7,369 bases of DNA from Methanotrichaceae archaeon. GTDB taxonomy: Archaea > Halobacteriota > Methanosarcinia > Methanotrichales > Methanotrichaceae. A model generated the notes under the pieces. It was not told the DNA's origin. It ran no database searches and worked only from the letters and a program-made list of their open reading frames with translations. The DNA is taken from the NCBI GenBank assembly GCA_013329455.1, contig DUKF01000170.1, forward strand, positions 1 to 7,369, written 5' to 3'. How positions within the stretch are numbered: position 1 is the stretch's first letter; each line of letters begins with the position of its first letter. A program made the position numbers and the translations under genes. Shown in pieces: positions 1 through 5,603 of the stretch.

Positions 1-96
1 CTCGTCCACGTTCGCTCCGTCTCTAGCACCTTCTGTCGCCGAGTCTTGGCCGCAACCCTGAAGATTCAAACTTTCATCGCCCTGGTTTTTCTTCAC
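1..96 (-). CDS. Possible partial CDS at window edge, GTG start overlapping the propeller gene stop
   Basis: A reading frame opens with GTG at 96-94 and stays open for 32 codons to the window edge. Its first base precedes the TGA stop of the propeller gene (95-93), giving the GTGA overlap typical of translationally coupled genes. An AGAAGGA stretch lies a few bases upstream and could serve as ribosome binding site. The visible peptide begins (M)KKNQGDESLNLQGCGQDS and is polar, with one Cys and no signal peptide. No family is recognised. Only 32 residues are visible, so the frame could be open by chance. It could also be a C-terminal continuation of the propeller gene reached by frameshift. Confidence 0.3.
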   Translation of the reverse strand, partial: MKKNQGDESLNLQGCGQDSATEGARDGANVDE

Positions 97-1271
97 GATT
101 CCTTCTCGGTCTTCACAAGCCACAGGTCCTGACCTCCCGACCCCTGAGATTCCGTCCAGCCCGTCATCGCCCATCCGCCGTCTTTCGTCGAGATGATCGA
201 CCTTCCAAGGTCGAATCCCGACCCTCCGAAGGTCTTCTCCCAGACCTTCTCGCCTTCTGAATCTGTCTTCGCGAGCCAAAGATCCTGGTCGCCGTTGCCC
301 TGGGATTCTGTGTAGCCCACGACGAGAAGACCATCGTTTTTCGCCTCCAGGGCTGACCAGCCGCCGTCGTCGCTGGGACCGCCGGAAGTCTTCTCCCAGA
401 CCTTCTCGCCTTCTGAATCTGTCTTCGCGATCCACATGTCCCTTTCTCCAGAACCCTCTGACTCCGTGACGCCGACGATGACGTAACCGTCTTCGGTCTC
501 GAGGACAAAGTTGCCCCTCTCGTCACCATCTTTGCCGAATGTCTTCTCCCAGACCCTCTTACCCCCTGCGTCCGATTTTACGAGCCAGACGTCTTTTCCG
601 CCCGACCCGTAGGATTCTGTGGTGCCCGCGATGATGTAGCCGTCTTCCGTCTCCAAAATCGAGCTTGCACCGTCGTTTTTGGACCCGCCGATAGTGACGT
701 CCCACTCCTTATTCCCATCGGGGTCGGTCTTCAGGATCCAACCATCGGCGCCGCCTGACCCGCTAGATGTGGTTACTCCGGCCACGGCGTAGCCTCCATC
801 CTTCGTCTCCAGGACGGCGACGCCCCAGTCGTCGCCGGGTCCGCCGAAGGTCTTCATCCACCTGTCGTAGCCGTCGGAGTAGGTCTTCACAAGCCAGAGG
901 TCTTTTCCCCCCGAGCCCGAGGACTCGGTGAAGCCCGTGATGATGTAGCCGCCGTCTTTCGTCTCCAGGACCGCCCATCCTTCATCGTCGCCGGTACCGC
1001 CAAAGGTTCTCTCCCATACCATCTCGCCGTCCTGATCTGTCTTAATCAGCCAGAGGTCTCTATTTCCCGCCCCCTTCGAGGCTGTGTAGCCCGCAACGAT
1101 GAGGCCGGCGTCTCTAGTCTCCTGGAGGGCGAGGCCCCTCTCATCCTTTGCTCCACCGAAGACCTCCTCCCATTCGAGGTCGGGCGCTTGGCCGAGGACG
1201 GGCTGGGTAAGGATCGAAATTAGCAGGGCTGCTCCGATCAAAAATGCGATTGCAGCTGGACTTTTTTGCAT
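93..1271 (-). CDS. Secreted seven-repeat predicted beta-propeller protein
   Basis: The product is a 392-residue exported protein; its ligand is unknown. The N-terminus (MQKSPAAIAFLIGAALLISI, cut probably near VLGQA) is a signal peptide. The rest is seven tandem repeats of 51-52 residues following W-x-K-T-F-G-G-x-x-D-x-G-x-x-x-L-E-T-x-D-G-G-Y-x-x-x-G-x-T-x-S-x-G-S-G-x-x-D-x-W-L-x-K-T. The repeat Trp residues fall at about 34, 86, 138, 190, 241, 292 and 344. Repeats of this kind, seven in number, are typical of surface beta-propellers (compare the SBBP-type repeat families), so a single seven-bladed propeller is inferred. The protein ends four residues after the last LWLVKT and has no C-terminal anchor. 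The start at 1271 is chosen for its ribosome binding site GAGGGG, 5 nt upstream; an in-frame ATG at 1310 would add 13 residues before the signal peptide. It is the last complete gene of the leftward surface-protein operon. Confidence 0.85.
   Translation of the reverse strand: MQKSPAAIAFLIGAALLISILTQPVLGQAPDLEWEEVFGGAKDERGLALQETRDAGLIVAGYTASKGAGNRDLWLIKTDQDGEMVWERTFGGTGDDEGWAVLETKDGGYIITGFTESSGSGGKDLWLVKTYSDGYDRWMKTFGGPGDDWGVAVLETKDGGYAVAGVTTSSGSGGADGWILKTDPDGNKEWDVTIGGSKNDGASSILETEDGYIIAGTTESYGSGGKDVWLVKSDAGGKRVWEKTFGKDGDERGNFVLETEDGYVIVGVTESEGSGERDMWIAKTDSEGEKVWEKTSGGPSDDGGWSALEAKNDGLLVVGYTESQGNGDQDLWLAKTDSEGEKVWEKTFGGSGFDLGRSIISTKDGGWAMTGWTESQGSGGQDLWLVKTEKES
232..274 (-). repeat. 43-bp exact direct repeat, copy 1 (partner 388-430)
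   Basis: This 43-bp stretch is identical to 388-430. The copies are spaced exactly 156 bp, or 52 codons, apart, which is one repeat period. Each encodes A-K-T-D-S-E-G-E-K-V-W-E-K-T across a blade junction. Identity at synonymous positions points to recent duplication or gene conversion rather than selection on the protein alone. Confidence 0.9.
388..430 (-). repeat. 43-bp exact direct repeat, copy 2 (partner 232-274)
   Basis: This is the second copy of the exact 43-bp repeat. It lies at the junction between the fifth and sixth propeller repeats, whereas copy 1 lies between the sixth and seventh. Confidence 0.9.
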
Positions 1272-1276
1272 CCTTG

Positions 1277-1282
1277 CCCCTC
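1277..1282 (-). promoter_or_regulatory. Ribosome binding site GAGGGG of the propeller gene
   Basis: On the minus strand GAGGGG sits 5 nt before the ATG at 1271. The upstream in-frame ATG at 1310 has only a TGATC-like match. This site favours 1271 as the translation start, which also places a clean signal peptide at the N-terminus. Confidence 0.6.
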
Positions 1283-1322
1283 TTCTCTCAAATGCGGCGG
1301 TGGCGTTCATTTTGATCAGTGT

Positions 1323-1559
1323 CTAAAGGTATCGGTCAAAGGCAACGAATATGATCAGGATCAAAGCCGGCAGAGTCCAGAGGAACGATCCCTCGCTGGG
1401 AACTGTCCCTTCTTCGGCATCGCGGTTCTCCCCGGTCCTGCCTCCGTTCCCCTCATCGCTTTCCGGACCGTTCCCGTTTCCCTTCGAGGGTGACGAGGTG
1501 GCTTTTTCTTGGGGACGTCCGGTCTCTTCGATCTCGGTGGTCGAGGTCGAGTCGTCCAT
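1323..1559 (-). CDS. C-terminal linker and membrane-anchor frame of the Ig-like surface protein (+1 frame)
   Basis: This 78-codon frame begins MDDSTSTTEIEETG, runs through a Ser/Thr/Glu/Gly/Asn-rich linker, and ends in one hydrophobic span (FLWTLPALILIIFVAFDRYL). That is the standard C-terminal anchor plan, and the operon's first gene ends the same way. It overlaps the end of the upstream gene in the +1 frame. Removing one A from the AAAA run at 1559-1562 would fuse it directly after ITIENGE, giving a 529-residue anchored protein. The upstream gene's own frame becomes Arg-rich from this point, as expected for reading out of frame. Alternatively it is a separate tail-anchored mini-protein started by coupling: GGAG lies 3 nt before its ATG. 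Its stop is 51 bp (12 bp by the longer start) from the propeller gene. Confidence 0.6.
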   Translation of the reverse strand: MDDSTSTTEIEETGRPQEKATSSPSKGNGNGPESDEGNGGRTGENRDAEEGTVPSEGSFLWTLPALILIIFVAFDRYL

Positions 1560-2913
1560 TTTCTCCGTTCTCGATGGTTATCCTGAGGCGGGAGGATTTC
1601 AGGGTGCAGGCGGTCCCGTCGTCGTCCCGATAACATACGCTGGTGGGCGGAATCTCGAACCTGCCAGCCTCCGGGCATGATATGGTGTACTTCAGGGTGG
1701 CGGCCTCCTCTGGCAGAAGGACCTGGGAGAATTCCGTCTCCCCAGAGGTGAGCCTGGCCCAGGCCGGAACCGTCTCCTTCACCGAGGCCTTCGTCCTCCG
1801 GTTGCCGACGTTCTTCGCCGTCATGGTCACCGTCACCTCTTCGCCCGTCTTGACCATTGCGGAGGAGGCTTCCTTCTCGACCTCCACCAGGGGGCCGATG
1901 ACGTCGATGACAGGGCCCGTTGATGTGACCTTGTAGGTCTTCTCATCGAGGGAGTAGGCCGCCTCTGCCGGTGGGAGGATCTGCCCCTCACCGGGCCTTT
2001 CTGCGCTGATGGTGTAGCTGGCAGTCTCTCTCCCCCCCGGCGGTATCGTCATCTTCCAGTTCAAGGCGGCGTCTGCCTGAAAATCCCGGCCGGCCGAGTC
2101 GGTTAGCTCAACTTCGAGGGTCCTATCGCCGCCGTTGCTTATAGAGAGGTGGACGTAACTCTTCTTTCCGAACTTGATCGCGTCTTCCGTGTACTTGTTA
2201 ACCTTGAGGGGTCCAAAGAGGTCAAAGCTCGTACCGCCCCAAGACTCGTGAAAACCTCCCTCGGAGTCGAGGTAGCGGGCGTGGGCCTTCACAAGAACCT
2301 CTTCAGGGCCCGGCATCGACGGCGTTTTGAACCTCAGACTGATCGGGTCGATCTCCTTTGTGCCCGGATCTTCGTCCCAGACCTCGCCGGGGACAAGATT
2401 AGATCTCGAATATTTCGAGGAGACGATTGCGGGGTCAGAAGTCAGCTCGATCTTTACATCCTCGGCATCTGCCATCCCGACGTTCACGATCTCGATCTCG
2501 AGCTTCGCCCGATCTCCGGCTTCGTAAGAGTCCTCGTCCGAGACGATGTGGACTCGAAGCTCGGGAACTGCGCGGACTAGAAGGACCACTTCGGCGCGGG
2601 GTTCGACCGACTCGTCGAGAAGGTAGTCCTTCATCCTGACTTCCTCGGCCACGACCATGACCTCATCGTCCAAAGAGAAGCTGTCGCCCGATTCGAGGGC
2701 CCTTGTGGCGACCAGCTCATCGCCCTTGTAAAGATTCACCATCACCATTCTGGGAGTTGTGTCCTCAGAAGTGAAGTCCGCCGCCTCGAGGGTGTATTCG
2801 CCCATCTGGAGCGTCTCTCCCCAACGGAGTTCTCCATTGGCCTGGTCACCCCACTCGACCGCTGTCCCGATCATCGATGCCAGAAGCAGATAGGCGAGGA
2901 GCGTTCTCATCAT
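1453..2913 (-). CDS. Secreted multi-domain Ig-like surface protein, apparently frameshifted near its C-terminus
   Basis: As read, this encodes 486 residues. The signal peptide (MMRTLLAYLLLASMIGTAVE) is followed by an all-beta N-terminal domain at about 26-113, beginning GELRWGETLQMGEYTLEAAD and resembling S-layer-associated beta domains of methanogens. Next come a CARDB-like domain at about 119-235 (AGDRAKLEIEIVNVGMADAE), another beta domain at 236-340, and a DUF11-like domain at about 342-448 (KTGEEVTVTMTAKNVG). The last ~35 residues are Arg/Asp-rich and unlike the rest; the true C-terminus is probably the +1 frame at 1559-1323. The start at 2913 is one base after the TGA of the upstream gene, which implies translational coupling; an ATG at 2910 is equally possible. 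A longer frame reaching 3093 is rejected because its first 60 residues are Arg-rich and lie inside the upstream gene. A structural or adhesive envelope role is inferred. Confidence 0.75.
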   Translation of the reverse strand: MMRTLLAYLLLASMIGTAVEWGDQANGELRWGETLQMGEYTLEAADFTSEDTTPRMVMVNLYKGDELVATRALESGDSFSLDDEVMVVAEEVRMKDYLLDESVEPRAEVVLLVRAVPELRVHIVSDEDSYEAGDRAKLEIEIVNVGMADAEDVKIELTSDPAIVSSKYSRSNLVPGEVWDEDPGTKEIDPISLRFKTPSMPGPEEVLVKAHARYLDSEGGFHESWGGTSFDLFGPLKVNKYTEDAIKFGKKSYVHLSISNGGDRTLEVELTDSAGRDFQADAALNWKMTIPPGGRETASYTISAERPGEGQILPPAEAAYSLDEKTYKVTSTGPVIDVIGPLVEVEKEASSAMVKTGEEVTVTMTAKNVGNRRTKASVKETVPAWARLTSGETEFSQVLLPEEAATLKYTISCPEAGRFEIPPTSVCYRDDDGTACTLKSSRLRITIENGENGRLDLDHRDRRDRTSPRKSHLVTLEGKRERSGKR

Positions 2914-2914
2914 G

Positions 2915-4192
2915 TCAACGCCTGAAGAAGATGATGTAGATCGCGAGAATCGCCCCGATCGTCGAGATGTACAGGGTCGCGCTTCCCGCATCGGGACCGT
3001 CTTCCTCATCCTTCTCATCGGGTTTTTGCTCGCGTTCGTCCCCGGTCGGCGTCTTCTCTTCCTGGCTCGTCTTTGCTTTGTCAGCGGGGGCATCGATCTC
3101 GCCGGAGTTTGACGATGCCTGCTTTGAGTCGCTCACTCCGTTTTGGGACGATATGTCCTCCTTCTCGTCATCATCTTTCGTCGATGTGGAAGTGGTCTTG
3201 ATGCTGGTGGTTGTTTTAGACGATCCGGTCTTTGAGGCGGCCTTCTCCTTTTCCTCCTCGCTTTCGAAGGTCATCCCCTTGGGGGCATAGAAGGTAATAA
3301 CGTCCTTTCCGTCGACCCTGACGGTCTTCCTCTTCTCGTACTCGATATTCGTCTCCGAGTCCTGCCACCTCACCGCCAGCTCGTGTGTCCCCTCTTCGAG
3401 GTCGAACTTGCCAAAGTCGGTGGTGCTATCCTTTTTGGCGGTCTTTTGCTTTTCGTACTCGCCGTCTATGTACAGGTAGGCTTCGAGGTCTTCCTGGTTC
3501 TCGTTTCTCATCATTACGTTGACCTCGAACTCCTCGGGCTCCTTGTTCTGGGTCGCGTAGAGGGTGATCGCCGTCTCCTCCTCCACCGTCGCGACCAGAT
3601 CCTCCTGGTGAGTCTTTTTGGTGTCGTCATCCCACCAGCTGATCTTGAACCTAAGAGACCCCGCCTCGAGCTGGTAATTGCCGAACTTCTTCTCCTTGTC
3701 CTTGGATACGTCCTCGGTGTCCTTCAGTTCCGAGTCTATGAAGAGGGACACGCTCAGGGTGTCGTCGTCGTTGTTGAAGACGTAGACAACGGCCTCGGCC
3801 ATCGTCGGCTCTGCCGCTTCCAACTCCTCTTTGATCTCGTCAGCATCAGCGAGGGTACCCGTCTCATTCGTCTCAGAAGGGTCGATCTCGGTCGCCGCAT
3901 CTTCGCTGGAACTCTCTATTGCGCCGGAGGAAGCCGATACATCCTCCGACTCGATCGATTTCGAGGAGGCCGCCTCTTCGGTTCCGATCTCTTCAGAGCC
4001 CCCAGCGAGCCCCGCGACCTCTTCTAGCGCGGCAGGTTCGGTGCCCATCGGCGTTTCATCGATATCGCCGTATTCGTTCGCCTCCAGGTCTCCGGCCCCC
4101 AGGATCGAGACCGATAAAAGTAGGAAAAGCAAAGCTTGGGAGAGGAAGGCCATCGCCGAGGCGATCTCATGACAAGAAGACTTATCGCTCAT
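2915..4192 (-). CDS. Membrane-anchored surface protein with two tandem Ig-like domains
   Basis: This is a 425-residue extracellular protein and the first gene of the leftward operon. A hydrophobic signal segment lies at about 15-34 (MAFLSQALLFLLLSVSILGA). An acidic Ser/Glu-rich stretch spans 35-132. Two homologous beta domains follow at about 133-213 and 222-303, sharing F/Y-I-D-[SG]-E, F-G-x-[YF]-x-L-E-x-G and a W followed by acidic residues. A charged low-complexity linker fills 304-402 and one TM segment (ATLYISTIGAILAIYIIFFR) ends the protein with an Arg pair. No enzyme motif is visible. The plan suggests a stalk that lifts two binding domains off the membrane. The start is uncertain: 4192 adds 13 residues with one Lys before the hydrophobic core, while an ATG at 4153 begins directly at MAFLSQ; neither has a strong ribosome binding site. 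The family was not recognised. Confidence 0.8.
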   Translation of the reverse strand: MSDKSSCHEIASAMAFLSQALLFLLLSVSILGAGDLEANEYGDIDETPMGTEPAALEEVAGLAGGSEEIGTEEAASSKSIESEDVSASSGAIESSSEDAATEIDPSETNETGTLADADEIKEELEAAEPTMAEAVVYVFNNDDDTLSVSLFIDSELKDTEDVSKDKEKKFGNYQLEAGSLRFKISWWDDDTKKTHQEDLVATVEEETAITLYATQNKEPEEFEVNVMMRNENQEDLEAYLYIDGEYEKQKTAKKDSTTDFGKFDLEEGTHELAVRWQDSETNIEYEKRKTVRVDGKDVITFYAPKGMTFESEEEKEKAASKTGSSKTTTSIKTTSTSTKDDDEKEDISSQNGVSDSKQASSNSGEIDAPADKAKTSQEEKTPTGDEREQKPDEKDEEDGPDAGSATLYISTIGAILAIYIIFFRR

Positions 4193-4220
4193 ACAGAACG
4201 GCCGAAATTGAACTTTATCA

Positions 4221-4234
4221 TTTATGAATTATAC
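4221..4234 (-). promoter_or_regulatory. Candidate TATA region for the leftward surface-protein operon
   Basis: The minus strand reads GTATAATTCATAAA here, the only AT-rich block upstream of the leftward operon. A start about 25 nt downstream would fall near 4200. That gives a very short leader for the ATG at 4192, or about 50 nt for the ATG at 4153. The match to the archaeal TATA consensus is only fair. Confidence 0.4.
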
Positions 4235-4264
4235 GTCTCGTCTGGACTTGAAGGGCGCCTGATG

Positions 4265-4277
4265 GACCTCAAAGGTC
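4265..4277. promoter_or_regulatory. Perfect dyad GACCT-CAA-AGGTC, possible operator
   Basis: Two 5-bp half-sites form a perfect inverted repeat with a 3-bp centre, located between the two divergent promoter candidates. Winged-helix regulators of this general kind bind short dyads. A half-site this short can arise by chance, so the role is inferred. Confidence 0.25.
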
Positions 4278-4325
4278 TGTTCTCACGAAGGAGAGTCTGC
4301 TCTTCCGCTTGCAAGACGCCCAAAA

Positions 4326-4336
4326 CTTAAATATAT
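4326..4336 (+). promoter_or_regulatory. Archaeal TATA box of the regulator operon
   Basis: CTTAAATATAT is a close match to the archaeal TATA consensus (TTTAWATA). It is preceded by an A-rich CCAAAAC that could act as the BRE. Transcription would begin around 4355-4360, leaving a leader of about 25 nt before the ATG at 4383. It is the strongest promoter signal in the window. Confidence 0.65.
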
Positions 4337-4382
4337 TCGACCTCCAACTTCTGACCAAAACCGACTTTGCAAAAGGATCTTG

Positions 4383-5471
4383 ATGAAGGATATCGATAGA
4401 TTGATTCGATTGGTGTTAACTCTCTTCATGACCGCGGCCGTCGTCCTCAGCTTTGGCTCTTTGGCTCAGGAGGCTTTCGGGGACGAAAGTTCAGATTCGA
4501 GTGGCCTGGTCCTCGACATCTACGCGGACGATGCCGGCAAGGCTCTGGTGACCGGATACGCGAAGGGGATCGAGGGTCTGCTCTTTTTAAACGTCTCGGA
4601 ATACCAGTACGACAACAATACCTACCAGCTTTACGCGGTAACAAACGCCCTAACCTGGAAAAATGGGGTCGACTGGGAGATCAGGCTGCCTGCAGAGGGG
4701 AGTTACGGCGAGTATCACGTCACTTTTTATCTATCAGAAAACGTCCAGCTCAGCAACATCACCGGCACCGAAGGTCTCGATTATCTCGTCTCCTCCTCCA
4801 GCGACTCCTTTGTGGTGGAGTTTCACGGTTATGACGTGACAAATCCCTCTGCCGCCGTCCGGTACCGCCAGCCTTTGAAAAACGGCGAGGTCGAAGCGGC
4901 GGCGGCAAACGGCCTTCAGCCCCTCCAGCCGACGGAAAGCTCCTCTCTTCCTCTCGTCCTCGTCGGCGCTCTCATTCTCGCTCTGATCGTCTTTGTTGCG
5001 GCGTTCAAGTTCAGAAGACAGGGGGGCTCTCCCTCGCCTGGGGGTGCGGAGACTTCTTACGACCTCGAGACGGTCGCGGCGGTCGAGCCCGTTCGCGAAG
5101 TCCGAGTGGCCGACGATGAGGCGCACCATGAGGCCGAAGCCGAGGCCGATGCGGTGCTTGCAGATTCCTCTCATAACACCACGTCGGTTGACGAGAACGT
5201 CGATGCTCTGATCTCAGGGGAGATGACGGCCGTGATGGAGACCCTGACCGAGAGGGAGAGGTCGGTCCTTGAGGCTTTGATAAAGCACGAGGGGAAGATG
5301 ACCCAGGCAGACATAAGGTACGAGACGGGAATTCCCAAGTCCTCCCTGACCGGGATAATAGTATCTCTGGAGAGGAGAAATATCGTGACCAAGAAAGAAT
5401 GGGGTAGAACGAATGTCATCGAGCTATCCGAGCGGCTCAGGGGAGAAAATGAGAACGATCAAGCGTTCTGA
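4383..5471 (+). CDS. Membrane-bound one-component transcriptional regulator (outer sensor, TM, winged HTH)
   Basis: This 362-residue protein appears to join outside sensing to DNA binding in one chain. A signal/anchor segment spans about 8-30. An extracellular beta domain (about 42-162: LVLDIYADDAGKALVTGY, then EYHVTFYL and GLDYLV) is followed by a TM segment at 189-208 with the stop-transfer FKFRR. A disordered acidic His-containing linker (213-280) leads to a MarR/TrmB-like winged helix (about 286-355: LTERERSVLEALIKHEGKMT, recognition helix IPKSSLTGIIVSLERRN, wing TKKEWGRTNVIELS). The plan matches archaeal membrane HTH proteins of the DUF7345/DUF7343 kind, recalled from general knowledge. 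There is no kinase or receiver domain. Three N-glycosylation sequons (N70, N78, N125) lie in the outer domain. AAGGA lies 5 nt before the ATG; the TTG one codon earlier is rejected. It likely controls the divergent promoters beside it (inference). Confidence 0.85.
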   Translation: MKDIDRLIRLVLTLFMTAAVVLSFGSLAQEAFGDESSDSSGLVLDIYADDAGKALVTGYAKGIEGLLFLNVSEYQYDNNTYQLYAVTNALTWKNGVDWEIRLPAEGSYGEYHVTFYLSENVQLSNITGTEGLDYLVSSSSDSFVVEFHGYDVTNPSAAVRYRQPLKNGEVEAAAANGLQPLQPTESSSLPLVLVGALILALIVFVAAFKFRRQGGSPSPGGAETSYDLETVAAVEPVREVRVADDEAHHEAEAEADAVLADSSHNTTSVDENVDALISGEMTAVMETLTERERSVLEALIKHEGKMTQADIRYETGIPKSSLTGIIVSLERRNIVTKKEWGRTNVIELSERLRGENENDQAF

Positions 5472-5501
5472 AGGTTGTTTGAGTGCGGGCTTGCTGGATT
5501 C

Positions 5502-5517
5502 TCTCCGATTCCGGAGA
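5502..5517. repeat. Perfect hairpin TCTCCG-ATTC-CGGAGA
   Basis: A 6-bp perfect stem with a 4-nt loop starts 30 bp after the regulator stop. No T run follows it, so it is not a typical terminator. It could be an RNA processing or partial termination site, or a dyad operator. Confidence 0.4.
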
Positions 5518-5584
5518 AGCGGCTGGAGCGGTTGGTCAGATATTTCCGCCCAACCATATTCAAGATGGGACTACTTACAGAACC

Positions 5585-5598
5585 GAGAGGATGTGATC
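5585..5598 (+). promoter_or_regulatory. Extended ribosome binding site (GAGAGG plus GTGATC)
   Basis: GAGAGG at 5585-5590 and GTGATC at 5593-5598 together resemble the full archaeal anti-16S motif GGAGGTGATC split by two bases. The block ends 5 nt before the ATG at 5604 and supports that start over upstream in-frame codons. Confidence 0.5.
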
Positions 5599-5603
5599 GT
5601 ATT

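Larger units (their letters stand above)
108..1175 (-). repeat. Seven tandem coding repeats, about 156 bp each
   Basis: The gene carries seven consecutive units of 51-52 codons, aligned by a Trp codon at the strand before F-G-G and by D-x-W-[LI]-x-K-T at the end of each unit. The first unit is the most divergent (ETRDAGLIVAGYTASKGAG). The fourth and fifth units each lack one residue in the D-G-(G)-Y turn. The last units are most alike at DNA level. The unit size fits one four-stranded propeller blade. Confidence 0.85.
4193..4382. promoter_or_regulatory. Divergent intergenic control region
   Basis: These 190 bp separate the leftward surface-protein operon from the rightward regulator operon. 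They contain a good TATA box for the rightward genes, an AT-rich block that could serve the leftward genes, and a 13-bp dyad between them. A + strand open frame crossing it (4136-4330) has no family features and is not called. This is the natural place for the encoded regulator to bind (inference). Confidence 0.6.
5472..5603. other. Intergenic gap with a short hairpin between regulator and secreted-protein genes
   Basis: This 132-bp gap holds a perfect 6-bp hairpin (5502-5517) and two weak AT-rich stretches (near 5538-5545 and 5554-5563) that could be minor promoters. The secreted-protein gene may therefore be read from the regulator promoter, from its own, or from both. A longer N-terminal reading of that gene through this gap has no supporting features. 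Confidence 0.4.

Noticed and set aside
108..1175. CRISPR-like or satellite reading of the regular 156-bp periodicity
   Set aside because: The period is a whole number of codons, the units encode a conserved protein motif, and there are no short identical repeats with unique spacers.
1351..1680. + strand open frame of 109 codons at the frameshift region
   Set aside because: It is opposite both frames of the surface protein and shows no signal, domain or ribosome binding site support; judged a shadow.
2914..3093. N-terminal extension of the Ig-like gene back to 3093
   Set aside because: The added 60 residues are Arg/Ser-rich, lie wholly within the upstream gene in another frame, and would bury the signal peptide that starts at 2913.
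3383..4027. Long + strand open frame (214 codons) opposite the tandem Ig-like gene
   Set aside because: It is antisense to a gene with clear signal peptide, repeated domains and anchor. The product is Leu/Arg/Val-rich with no recognisable features, as expected from GC-rich coding sequence read backwards.
4136..4330. Small + strand open frame across the divergent control region
   Set aside because: It starts inside the leftward gene, runs through promoter-like DNA and ends at the regulator TATA box, and its composition is not protein-like.
5475..5603. Extension of the Cys-motif gene to an upstream in-frame start
   Set aside because: It would place 43 polar residues before a clear signal peptide, and the extended ribosome binding site directly precedes the ATG at 5604.
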